64,000 nt of DNA. Origin: Parapristionchus giblindavisi (lineage: Eukaryota > Nematoda > Chromadorea > Rhabditida > Diplogasteridae). The stretch is taken from positions 846,001 through 910,000 of the forward strand of contig CALSFV010000236.1 in NCBI GenBank assembly GCA_943737045.1, written 5' to 3'. The position numbers and the translations under genes were made by a program. Position 1 is the first letter of the stretch; the number at the start of each line of letters is the position of its first letter. The notes below the pieces were generated by a model. It searched no databases. It was not told the DNA's origin and saw nothing but the letters and a program-made list of their open reading frames with translations. Shown here one piece after another: positions 54,306 to 64,000 of the stretch.

Positions 54306-56889
54306 TACTCACCGGACAGTGGGGACAGCTGGCGGGAAGATACATGCTGCACGAGTGTTCAGCTTCAATCTGGAAAGAGCCAAATTGTAATATAATGCCC
54401 AAACGTCACAAAAAGAAAAGAAAGAGCAAACTCTCTTCGATTTACACGCTTTATAGACTCCTTTTCTTTTCGCGACTTTAGTCTAGCATAAGTCGTTATC
54501 TTCATGATTATTGATCAAACAACCCATGCTATAGCAGTATTAGCACGAACAATGTTAAATGAAAATATAGTAGATCAATAATGATTCTCAAGCGAAAAAA
54601 ACTACAGTAATCGTCAACTAACCACTCCGTTGTCAGCGCTATTCCGAGGCGTTGCCAGTCGTCCCTCTGAGCATCGCTACAATTAAATAATCAATAATAT
54701 CATTCATCAATCAATATCAGGAGTACTGTACCTTGTAATGCGCTTTGATCTCATGATAGCCGTTGAACCATCGTACACGACAGGATAGGCATTGATTACG
54801 AGGCTACAATTATTGCTTACAATATATTGATTCAATACAATTATTGATTGATTTACATCAGATATGTCACGAACACATTTTCAATGTACGACTATTTCGA
54901 AGTCGAAATGTTACGCATTACGCTTTTCAGTCACTAATATTCAATTTTACGAGTACATTTCCATGTTTATATTCCAAACATATTTCAATTTAATAGCAGA
55001 GGTTATCATCCTTGTAATGCTAGTGATCATAAAGACCAACCAAAAATCGATAAAAATCAGAGAATAACAAAACAATCGATATATTCCGCATCCAAATCGT
55101 ATAATACTCAATCAACCATTGATCGGGCTAAAACCTACACTATCTTATCAACGATCGATCAGTATGACAGCCCAAACCTACAGTACCTTATCCGTATGTG
55201 TCTCGATTATATGCGTCTCCAACTGGAACTGTTGCATCTGTTTCAGACAGAATTCGCACGTTACAGTCTGCAATTAATCGATTTATCCGTTGATCTACTA
55301 TCGATTAGATCAGTACCTCTTCAAAGGGCAGCAGCATTCTCGGGACTACCGGCGGTCGAGGATTGGTCTGCAAAATCAATATCAGGCATGATCTAGTGAT
55401 TACGACAGCAATGATGGACCCAAGAAGTGAATATTTGGACGTTCTTACATTAAACGAAACCTACACACGTACAACAGTATATAATGGGTCTTTTTATATG
55501 TAACTTGTTGAAACATATTTAGGATTTGTGATAAATAAATAAATACACTTTTACAGGCCACCACTGCTACGGTAACTCGGAATATATTGTAACCAAAAGT
55601 ACATGTCAGCAAGATTTACCTTTTCCATGGTTTGGGGAGATTTTTTCCTCAACGTTTTATCCTTCTTTTTATACTTTTTGCCTTTATTGCCTTTACGTTT
55701 ATGTTCACGTTCGGGTTCAGTCGTTTCATCGTCGGGTTTCTCTTCAACTTCGGATTTCTCGACTAATTCGTCTTCAGATTCAACCTGTTATTAATATTCA
55801 TTCACTGTTTGATCTTTGATCTCCGATTATCCTATCGTTCATGTTTCTTGCATACTTGTTTTGATATTATCTGCGCGAGACAAATAAACTTGTGCAATGC
55901 TATGTCATTTATACTCATCCAAACAGTGACCGATAGATCATTTAGTTCCTGATCTATCATCGTATTAGCATATATTTGATCTTCTTGAATATCTTTTGTC
56001 TCTATCTCTAGTTGTATCTTCTTTCCCTAATCTATTTCTTTATCTCTCAGTGAATTCTTTATCAAAACAACTTCATTATCATCATATTCTTCCCCATGTA
56101 TTGTTGTGTGCGTATGCACGTACATAAAATATGAATAAAATTAAATTAAACCTCTTCCTCCACTTGTTTCGTAGGCTGCCGGTGTGCTTTACGTATATAT
56201 GGACGGGGTCCGATCTGCTGTATCGACTGAAATTTAGTTATTTATATATCGTTCTCAGGTGTTGGAATCCAAGCATGATCACGGGTGCAAGTAAAATCAA
56301 ATGATCATGACGACTATTTCGACTTCGAAATAGTCGTCATGATCATTCATGATTCTTGATCATGCACGAATTATCGTGCATGTTATCTCAGAATCCGTTG
56401 CATGATCACGGATAATGCATGCATGATCATGCCATTAAATTGAACAAATTATTCGTGATCGTGTGTGGATTCAAACGCCTGAGTTTCATTAATGCTTGCA
56501 TTTCATTTTTCATTAGCGATCAAGAAAAGGTTTGATGATTAGTCACGATAAATATTTAAATTCAAACAATTAATGATTAACACTCACATTCGGGATCCTT
56601 CTTCTCGTGGCAATACGACCATATCGCGTGACCTGAATAGCAACTTAATAAAAAATTAAAAGAAATAAACAAAGAAGTGAAGCGAATTTAAGAAAAGAGT
56701 GAAAATTTCATCAAATTTTAATTGAATTTAATCATTAACGTTTAAGAAAAAGAATGCTTAAAAGTGAAGGTTACTATGTGTCTGGTGGTGTTTCAGAAAC
56801 TACGTCTAAATGTGGACGAAACGAACCTGAGCATCGCAAGAAGCGTCGGTGGATGAACCTGGGACATCTTCAGGCCCGGTCATTTTCAT
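47977..56889 (-). CDS. C2H2 zinc-finger protein (23 exons, 792 aa), family not identified
   Basis: Exons in coding order: 56889-56827, 56632-56588, 56226-56152, 55784-55620, 55367-55317, 55267-55187, 54803-54732, 54676-54623, 54369-54313, 53950-53855, 53205-53131, 52672-52604, 52395-52330, 52126-51695, 51370-51332, 51102-51052, 50666-50562, 50275-50149, 49715-49486, 49208-49014, 48926-48865, 48466-48394, 48072-47977. All phases agree. The first codon follows TTGCAG directly, so the start is either a trans-spliced leader site or an internal Met. Fingers: C137/C140/H152/H157, C165/C168/H177/H182, C217/C220/H233/H237 and C712/C715/H728/H732 (the last two canonical), plus a finger at C740/C743/H756 lacking its last His and loose CxxC motifs near 209, 247 and 309. 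A Lys-rich block (85-110) could be a nuclear signal, and a Glu/Asp-rich block lies near 578-675. Probably a nuclear DNA- or protein-binding factor; this is inference. Confidence 0.85.
49215..49390 (-). repeat. Copy of the 61.6-kb repeat family
   Basis: In reverse complement it contains AACGAATTTTGAA-like and CGTCATTTCTAGCTTCA blocks, a tract near CACTTGA, and CCTCGCATTACGAGGGTATG. The same order occurs at 61665-61925. It lies in a zinc-finger gene intron. Confidence 0.65.
50446..50520 (+). repeat. GTGAAACG repeat family, partial copy
   Basis: CGTGAAACGGGCATTCAACCGGTCG and GGGGATCACTATC match the full copy at 51445-51560. It lies in a zinc-finger gene intron. Confidence 0.7.
51106..51184. repeat. 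(ATA)n microsatellite
   Basis: About 24 ATA/AAT trinucleotides beginning just outside the 51052-51102 exon. Confidence 0.95.
51445..51560 (+). repeat. GTGAAACG repeat family, full copy
   Basis: CATTAAAGGCAGCGTGAAACGC, TCAGTTTCAGCGGATCACTAT, then GTATTTGCATATATCA and CAATCAATTTGTTC. It matches the minus-strand copy at 44185-44305 and partial copies at 50446, 60473 and 60744. Confidence 0.8.
54248..54304. repeat. (ATT)n microsatellite
   Basis: ATT run ending about 8 bp from the 54313-54369 exon of the zinc-finger gene, on its donor side. Confidence 0.95.
56300..56347. repeat. 23-bp perfect inverted repeat with 2-base centre
   Basis: AATGATCATGACGACTATTT + CGA, CT, then the exact reverse complement. 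With almost no loop it could extrude as a cruciform. It lies in a zinc-finger gene intron, within a cluster of TGATCATG and GCATGATCA words (56280-56460). A related CGACTATTTCGAAGTCGAAAT occurs at 54888. Confidence 0.9.
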
Positions 56890-57859
56890 CTGCAATAGTC
56901 CAAATAAAACAAAAACCCAGGAAATAATAAAATCTTTAATGAACAGGACATGTATTTGAAAGTTGGAACAATGCCAAAATAAGAGAGAGTTTTGATTCAA
57001 AGTGCCAAACATTGGATGAAATTCACTACAGTATAATTCAAAAGTTATCGTGAACTAATGTTTTATAAATTATTTTCGTTGCGTTTTATGAATTATATTT
57101 ATCTTTCGACGTTATTTTATGAAATATTCTATTTATTTTTCTGTAGTATGAAAATTGTCAATAGTTCTAATGAAAATCATAGCTAAAAGGATATTCAATC
57201 CCCTTAAAAGAAAAGACAATGCAAGACTGCGGTATGTTTAGTATACGGTATCCGTAATGGGAGTCGGACTTATTCAAACTTCGCCTGATATTGATTGATT
57301 CATAAATTTGGATACCCACGTTGCTGTCTCATATTTCGCTGTTTTTTGATTATTTAGTTTTATTTTTTCCGTTTTTTTATGAATTCTGAATTCACTATTG
57401 TTGACTCAGGTCAATCAGACATCATTCAAGACTCAGTCAAGACGGATTGTTGCAGGCCAAATCCCTCTAAGGGACCGTAAGTTCTCGTTAATCTCTTGTC
57501 TTTTACTATCGATTTCATTGGTTTCCACCCCCTCCTGCGCATGAAATATTTCATAACCGAAGACCATGCAGCTAACGCTCTATTGTAAATATGTTTTTGA
57601 TTTGCGTACGATCGTGGTGGCGTAAAAATAGGTGGTAGTACTCTTTCTGTTCTAGTCAACAACAAGTAATCACAATCAAATTCGCGCACTTTCGATCTAT
57701 TTTACTTGGATTTCGGGACATTAACCTCATTGCCAATGTCTTCCACCTTTGTTGTCGGTCTCTGCATAGGGCACAGCTGTCGCCGGGAACCAGTTCTATT
57801 TTCATATCACGTAAATATAAAAAGTGAGTCAATATGAGTATGCGGTAATTTCCAGGAAC
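56890..57859. promoter_or_regulatory. Divergent 5' region of the zinc-finger and acidic-protein genes
   Basis: Two genes start here in opposite directions, about 970 bp apart. A bidirectional promoter region is inferred from layout only; I see no clear core element. An 88-codon minus-strand open frame (57689-57426) lies inside and is unexplained. Confidence 0.45.
57426..57689 (-). CDS. Unexplained open frame upstream of the zinc-finger gene
   Basis: It starts MREFDCDYLLLTRTERVLPP, contains YANQKHIYNRALAAWSSVMK and KRLTRTYGPLEGFG, and has 88 codons. The residue mix is protein-like rather than low complexity. There is no splice link in phase to the gene downstream, and I recognise no family. 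It could be a remnant of a mobile element or chance. Confidence 0.25.
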   Translation of the reverse strand: MREFDCDYLLLTRTERVLPPIFTPPRSYANQKHIYNRALAAWSSVMKYFMRRRGWKPMKSIVKDKRLTRTYGPLEGFGLQQSVLTES

Positions 57860-60800
57860 ATGTTCGTCTCCTTGTTCAATATGCTCAAGAAAGGCAAGGG
57901 AGATCAGTCAATTGACCCAGCCAAACTCGATCGGCATGATAGGTTAGCTCTTTGTGTCTAAGATGCTCGTTGCTAATCTTGATCATACGTCTGGAAAGTC
58001 GGTCGAGATCCTATGCGGTTTACTGATTACGAAATACCTTGCTCACGTATGGTCTTGATTTATTTCTCATGCAGTCAAGAAGCAATGTTGTAATGCTATC
58101 TCACTCATGATAATTGATATAGCGGCCGAAACACAATAACTCACATTATTAGCTAACATATATATTTCTAAAATTTACATTTAATGTGCATCCCAATCTA
58201 TTTTTGCATATATGTTAATTTTTTTTTTAAATTTACATATTTCAGTGTCAAAGAAGTATGTGAGTCGGGTCGTGTGCAACAACTGAAGCAGGCGTACGAG
58301 TGCAAGTCTGGGGAGAGTACCAGTGAAGAGACGTGAGTGTTATCTTGACCATCGTGCCCATGGGTTTGCTAATTGGATATACATAAAGTTCGCAACAATT
58401 CATCAACATTGATGACCGGTTGGCAAGCCCGCTACTCTTTGACGTGATGATCTAAGAAAAAGAATCGGAGGAGAATGGGGGAATATGACATATTCCCAAT
58501 GGTTTTTGCAACCATATCCCTGCACACCTATGTGTGAACTTGATAAATTGATTGATTGATTGATCGAAAGTGTGCTTCTGTGCAAAGCTTTTCCACTAAT
58601 ATCGCTTACGCAAAAGTGATGGATGCACTGAAAACCTGCGTCTACTCTTATGCCAATCATCTTCCTGTTCAGTTTCATATCGGTCTCTGGAGTGGACAGT
58701 CGCATCACCGTCTATCCATCCGATATCGACGATGAGGTCACGCCACCCACAGGACGCAGTGAGGCTTGATTTATTGATTGATTTGTGTATTTATTCCCCA
58801 TTTTATCGATTGATACACGGTGTGCTCCCTGTATTGATTGGTATGCAGTGTGAGTACTGTATTCCTACTTTTATTAATTATCGTTAATACCGTACTTGCA
58901 GTTCCGGCTCTCACCGCGGTCTTCTACAGTGCTGATGAAGAATTGCCACCGCTGAGCGACATTTCATTTGTATGATTTTGATTGATTATACAGTATTTTT
59001 AGGAGGATACAGTATACCTTGATCGTTCCGAGAGTGAATGTGATGCATCTTAAAATTGATATCTTAGAATGATAATGTATCCGCGACGCGAGCATTGACG
59101 CGTAGCGGTAGCTTAACAATATCGAATGTCGTTTGGTTGCAGAGCTCAGACTCGAGCGTGTTCCTGGGTGATGACGTGCCTCCGATGGAGAACGGAGATG
59201 AGAATGGACTAGTCAGACCAAAGACTAGAAGAGGAGAAGCGGGCGCGGATAAGGAAGTAATATTAGTTATTTAACTATTGATTTATTTATTTATTAGTAT
59301 TTTTCCACCTAAAATAGAACATCAACATGTCTAGTTGATATTGTGCTCTAATCTTCAGTGACATGTAAAGTACAAGTACAAGTACAGTACAGTACAAGCC
59401 TGGTACAAGGAGAAGATCACCGTGTTTATATAAGCATCGCAGCTGATTTAAAAAAAAATATTTATTGTAGACCACAAGGGTGTAACATCAAGTACAACAT
59501 GTCGGAGTGCAAATAAATTATATTAAATAAAAAAATATCAAAATTGTTTTCAATCAATAACTTCCCGGTTACGGTAGCAATCCCTTCAGAATACGGAGTA
59601 CGCTCATGAAGTCGACCAGGAATTGCACGTGCTCGATGAGTATCTGGAGGATGAGGTGTCGTGTCTGGAGAAGACGACGTACACTGACGACGAGGAGCTG
59701 GAGATGACAGATATATTTGATGAAGGTATATTGATTGATTGATTGATTAGATTGATTGATTGATTGATTGACTTGTTCCGTATACAGTAGATGTTTGTGT
59801 TTATTGATTTATTGGCCAATCACAATATGTCAGGGTTAACCATAATATGGACTTTTGATTATGGTGATCATAATTTAGTTTTTTTCTTCAATCGATTTTT
59901 CACGTGGGCCTAAAAACGATGATCCTACATTAAGATCTTGATTTATGTAACGTTCACTTAGTTTACTGACAAGGGAAGTCGGAAAACTCGCAGTATTACT
60001 TTTGTACGATAGTATTCTTCCTCGACAGATACGTATTTATGCCATTACAGAGCCGTCATTCATCCGACATCGCTCACGCAGCTCCGCCTCGATCGATAAC
60101 TCCTACCAGGATGAGGTAAATATAATTGAGTTTTATTTGGCTTATCGGTTAGCATTTCAACATGAATGTCCGCGCCATAGCGATGATAGTGATTGGCTGA
60201 AACGAGAATCCGACTGTTGAGTGTTCTGAATCTGAGTGTTGCTTGAGATGAGGGATCAAGCATTTTATTTAATTAATTATTATTTCATTAATATTTCTCT
60301 GTCTTTATGGCTCTTTCCATGCTCTGACATCAAAAATATATGGCAACAGGTCGAGGAGTAGGTGAAAAACGATGATTATGTTTTTTCCGCTGTTGTTTAA
60401 TACTGGTATATATTTTTCTTTTCGGTTAACGATATGTTCTCTTTATCGCCTATCCCAGCGCTACAAGGGTAATTAAAACAGTGTGAAACGAGCATCTGAC
60501 TGGTTGAGACATGAATGTCGCAAATGTTTCATGCCTTACGCATTGTTCTGACTGCGCTTGCAATGTCCATCAGTATTTAAAAGTATTGAAAAGGGGGACG
60601 AAAGAGTGTGAAATGGAGAAAATATTCTTCTTGGCATTTCATCACACTATTTTTAACAGAGCTTTAGCATATTTGTTATATTCGATGACAGAAAAATTCA
60701 AGAAATATCGCGGTTATTGTGCTGAGGTTTTGTTAATGATTTAGTGAAACGAGCATCCGATTGGTTTTGTCAGCGGTGCAAGTATGCAACTTGCCAGCCA

Positions 60801-63125
60801 AGAATCTCACTATGCTCTCTGATTAGCACAGAGAAATACAAATAATATGCGCAATAAATAGTCGCTTATAAAACTTGGTATTTTTAAAATAATATCGATT
60901 GGTTTTCAGTTCAGCAAGGACAACTTCGGGTACGAATTCGCGTCGATGAACCGAGCTGCTGGTGGGTTATACGATACTTTCAAAATATCCCAATATTTTT
61001 ATTTTTGATCGATTATTTCGATCTCAATAAGAAAACGGAAAGTGCACTGATTCTCTGTGTCGGTTGTGGTTGTGTGTTATTCGTTCTTATTTACCTTGTT
61101 TTGTTATTTGCCCATTTAAAGAGTCAAGATTTACTAGCGCAAGAGTTTGAAAGGGGCTGATGTGCCAGTAAATCTCGCGCGGCCAATAATTCACTGGCAC
61201 TACTACCCACTACTGCTTTTGGGCGTAATGTAGACTCACTCTAATCGAGAGATACTGGCGGACTGGCTCTATAAGAGTCTTTGTCTTACGGCCATTCATC
61301 CGTTCCTCGTAGTGTGAGAGACGGGCCCATTTTGGACTCGTCTTTTTAAGTTTTTTTTATTTTCGTTCCGCTTTTAAAAGTTTTTATGTTTCCTTGTGAC
61401 GACATTAGAGAGAGATAAATAGTTATTCATAGGGGATGATATTTTTAAGTCATAGAGGCGCCGAAACGTTTATTGTGAGAAAGTGAAAAGACATCCGGTA
61501 TTGGGTATGACATCTTGAAGGCATTGTAGAGCATCCATTTTCAGTACCCTCGCCGTTTATTTTTATATAGTGGGTCAATTCTCGAAATAGGGTCATATAT
61601 TTTCGGTACCCTCGCCGTCTATTTTTATATAGTGGGCCAATTCTCGAAATAGGGTGGGTTGATACATGAAATTCGTTATTTTCGCTTAAAAATCGTCATT
61701 TTTAGCTTCCGATTTTTATCAAGAGGCCTAAAATGGCCCTTATATAGTGGGTCAATCCTAGCATTACGAGGGTATGGCAATGTATGAATAGGGTGGGTCG
61801 ATTCACAAAATTCGTTATTTTCGCTTTAAAATCGTCATTTTTAGCTTAATTTTTTTTATCAAGTGCCCTAGAATGGCCTTATATAGTGGGCCAATCCTCG
61901 CACTGCGAGGGTATGGCAATGTATGATTGTAGAGGATGGAGTTCTTATTTGGATGGTTCTTACCTCTTTGGCCTGTATCCTAAAGGGGCTATGGCAGTCT
62001 ACTATTAGCAAGATATGTGATAGAGTGGCCCCCTTTTTGTATAAGCCGACCAATTTATAAACTGACCTGTATTCACAAGGCCGATCTTCTAAAATGTATG
62101 TCTAATGAGCGTGCTATAGGGTCAGGAGGATGACTAGGTCCATCGGTGATTGATCGTCGATGTATGCAGCTAGTGGTCATTATCACGTTCACCTGATTAA
62201 TTGGACGCCGTCTGTCTTCAAATGATCTCTCCAGTTAACGTACTCTCTAGCCTGTCTCTTATCGTCTGTCACCTCTTCACCAGTCTCCACTCTCTCGTCT
62301 AGTTGTTTGTCTGACTCTCTCAATCTACCATAATCTCTGACATTTCCCTGATTGTCTGCACTCTCTTCACCAATAGGACCTGTCTCTTTATCTCTCGCAC
62401 GTATATCCACTCCATCCACCTCTAATAGTGTGCACTTCGCCCATCAATCTCCCATTTAGACCTGAGATGTGGACAGAGGGATAGAAGGTAGTGATGCCTC
62501 CTTTAGAAGCCTCCGTCGCCCTTTGTGTTGAATTATTACTCTCCGTTCTATCTCTATGTTCGCATACCATGCCTGTCTCTGTCTTTATCAAAATTAACTA
62601 ACAATAAGCAATGTAGCCGAATATGAAGTGATTTTTTCTTTGGCGATTATTCTTACACTCCGCAGTATCCATATTTATTATCCACCCTCACACCCCTGTC
62701 TGAGAGGCAGAGGCCACCGTCATTTGTTGCCTGTCTGTTCGAGCCACGAGTCTTGCCCGGTCTAGATATGATTTAGCGTTCGAAGACCGGGGTTATGGCA
62801 CGGTGTAATACCGTAAGTAACCTTGTGCAATGAAATCTCACCACCACTCTACTTATTGTATTCTTCGAGAAAGTCGGCAGAGTGCAAAAGAGTTAACGCC
62901 TTGCTGATAGGCTATCATTAATCTTGTCTCGTTTATGTCATCTCCGGATTGTGATCGTTAACACACGGGGAATGAGGCGTTGAGAATAGAGTCGTCAAGA
63001 GGATGTTGTACCCGAGTTCGATTATATAGATAGTCTACTTTATTTCAGTGGTGCATCAACGACGTCAGCATTCGTTGACACACGAGTTCACGATTAACAC
63101 AGAAGGCATTGCGATTAGAGCATAA
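57860..63125 (+). CDS. Acidic protein of unknown function (9 exons, 255 aa)
   Basis: Exons 57860-57942, 58246-58332, 58673-58758, 58902-58969, 59143-59256, 59590-59725, 60051-60115, 60910-60961, 63049-63125; phases agree and the total is a multiple of three. The ATG lies 4 bases after a TTTCCAG acceptor, probably the trans-splice site. The product starts MFVSLFNMLKKGKGDQSIDP, continues with VKEVCESGRVQQLKQAYECK and PPTGRIPALTAVFYSADEEL, and has a Glu/Asp-rich middle (EYLEDEVSCLEKTTYTDDEE) and an Arg/Ser patch (RHRSRSSAS). No signal peptide or membrane segment. The final exon is across a 2.1-kb intron and rests on a good TATTTCAG acceptor plus correct phase, so it is the weakest link. An in-phase VEE-stop exon at 60350-60361 is a possible alternative end. 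Confidence 0.7.
59728..59775. repeat. (TTGA)n tetranucleotide run
   Basis: TTGATTGATTGATT run directly after the donor of the 59590-59725 exon. Confidence 0.85.
60473..60790 (+). repeat. GTGAAACG repeat family, two partial copies
   Basis: GTGTGAAACGAGCATCTGACTGGTTG at about 60480 and GTGAAACGAGCATCCGATTGGTT at about 60744 match the core of the full copy at 51445. They lie in an intron of the acidic-protein gene. Confidence 0.65.
61540..61930. repeat. Imperfect tandem repeats in the long last intron of the acidic-protein gene
   Basis: TACCCTCGCCGT(T/C)TATTTTT and TATATAGTGGG(T/C)CAATTCTCG occur at 61548 and 61608. A second unit (AAATTCGTTATTTTCGCTT, AATCGTCATTTTTAGCTT, then TATATAGTGGG) follows at 61668 and 61808. 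Confidence 0.8.
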
Positions 63126-64000
63126 TGATTAGGAAATATAGACTGGATATCTCTGATGATGTCTCTTGAGCAGAAGTATTATTAGAGGAACAAAATGTTC
63201 TCGGCGATGATCAAATGGAAGTCCTGCCCCTGTAGAAGACTGATCAAGATGGAGTAGAGGATGATGAGAAGAGAGAGACAGAGAGAGACCTGGAAGTTGA
63301 TGAATGAGATGGACAGCCGCTACGATCTCTCACTCGCTCTCGCTCTATCTCTGCCTCTTTAAGCTTACCTCTCCCTCTCTCTATCTACCTCTCTACCTCT
63401 TCAACTCTCTCTACCTCTCCCTCAATCATTCCAAGTCTGCTTCATCCTTCTGCTTCTCTACTCTATTCTCTGCTCTCCCGTCACTCCTCCCTCACCACAT
63501 CTACCTCCTCCCCCTATGCTGATCAGATGCCTTTCTCTCTCTCCATCTCTTTGCATTTTCGCAACATTCTCTCACTCCCTTTTCTCATTTGTTTCGTATT
63601 CTTTTTGTATCTCAGGGACGAAATTCATCACTGATGCCTTTTTTGCTTTTGCTACTGCTGATTTCTTGCCAAAAAATCATAAGTGATCATGAAAAATTTT
63701 GCCCAGTCGGAGTGGTGAATTTGATTGACTTTTCCTCTGGCTCCTCTTGTCTCACATTCTTTTGATCTGAAACTTTGCGCTTTAGTGAATCGTAGTCAAA
63801 ATATAGTGGTAGTTTAGACCTCATTGTATTTCAAACATAATACTGTCTATTGTTTCGTGCGCCCCTGTGTCCAGTAAGAAACGTGAATCGAACTGGAAAA
63901 GTCGCACTTTCGTTACTTTAATTGCTCTATCAACGAAGTATTCTGTACCCTTGTTTCAATCACTGAACCCATTTAATTTTTTAACAGCTGATTAACAGCT
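63126..64000. other. No gene supported; CT-rich tract at 63325-63440
   Basis: I see no exon chain. CTCTCTCTACCTCTCC-type sequence occupies about 63325-63440, with a weaker CT-rich stretch to 63560. The open frame across it is compositional. Confidence 0.55.

Noticed and set aside
1..64000. Bacterial or viral system (operon, CRISPR, prophage)
   Set aside because: Spliceosomal introns in every gene and no direct-repeat/spacer arrays; the simple repeats are microsatellites.

Overview
The window looks like nematode chromosomal DNA; the species cannot be named from sequence alone. The evidence is: many very short exons (often 45-130 bp) joined by GT..AG introns with TTTCAG-type acceptors; two gene starts whose ATG lies 0-4 bases after a strong acceptor, as expected for spliced-leader trans-splicing; a ShKT domain; a Cys-loop receptor; a foldback element with the Tc1-type terminal motif CAGTGCTGGCC flanked by TA; and an RTE-type LINE fragment. 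All gene models below are hand-spliced. Every internal junction was checked for GT/AG and reading phase, and all six totals are multiples of three.

Layout. 1-5.4 kb: mostly unassigned, with one doubtful minus-strand exon, CT tracts and a 0.42 kb palindrome. 5.6-39.8 kb (+): one very large gene, 24 coding exons, encoding a nicotinic-receptor-like Cys-loop channel subunit of 674 aa. Its 11.4-kb sixth intron contains a complete gene on the opposite strand (22.3-11.6 kb, 11 exons, 344 aa), a secreted protein with EGF, ShKT and a THAP4/nitrobindin-like barrel. Its 10.6-kb seventh intron is a ~0.68-kb tandem repeat array broken by two large inverted-repeat elements. 40.7-45.8 kb (+): two small, adjacent, intron-rich genes, each predicted as signal peptide, Cys-rich ectodomain and one C-terminal membrane segment. 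46.0-47.0 kb: a 5'-truncated, frameshifted RTE reverse transcriptase. 56.9-48.0 kb (-): a 23-exon C2H2 zinc-finger gene (792 aa). 57.9-63.1 kb (+): a divergent 9-exon gene for an acidic protein of unknown function (255 aa). The last 0.9 kb has no gene I can support.

Non-coding structure is abundant. A ~90-bp hairpin repeat (CTCTCCGCTCTGGC...GCCAGAGCGGAGAG) recurs about 25 times between 0.8 and 45 kb, and I saw no copy beyond 45 kb. GATCTTT heptamers are scattered through introns and often form the pyrimidine tract before a 3' splice site. There are long CT/GA tracts, three foldback elements bounded by TTAA, and many smaller hairpins. No operon, prophage, CRISPR or bacterial system is present. 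The most unusual points are the nested gene, the pore sequence and Cys-rich tail of the channel, the in-frame 90-bp duplication at the end of the nested gene, and the foldback elements whose insertion sites can be read against repeat copies within the window.
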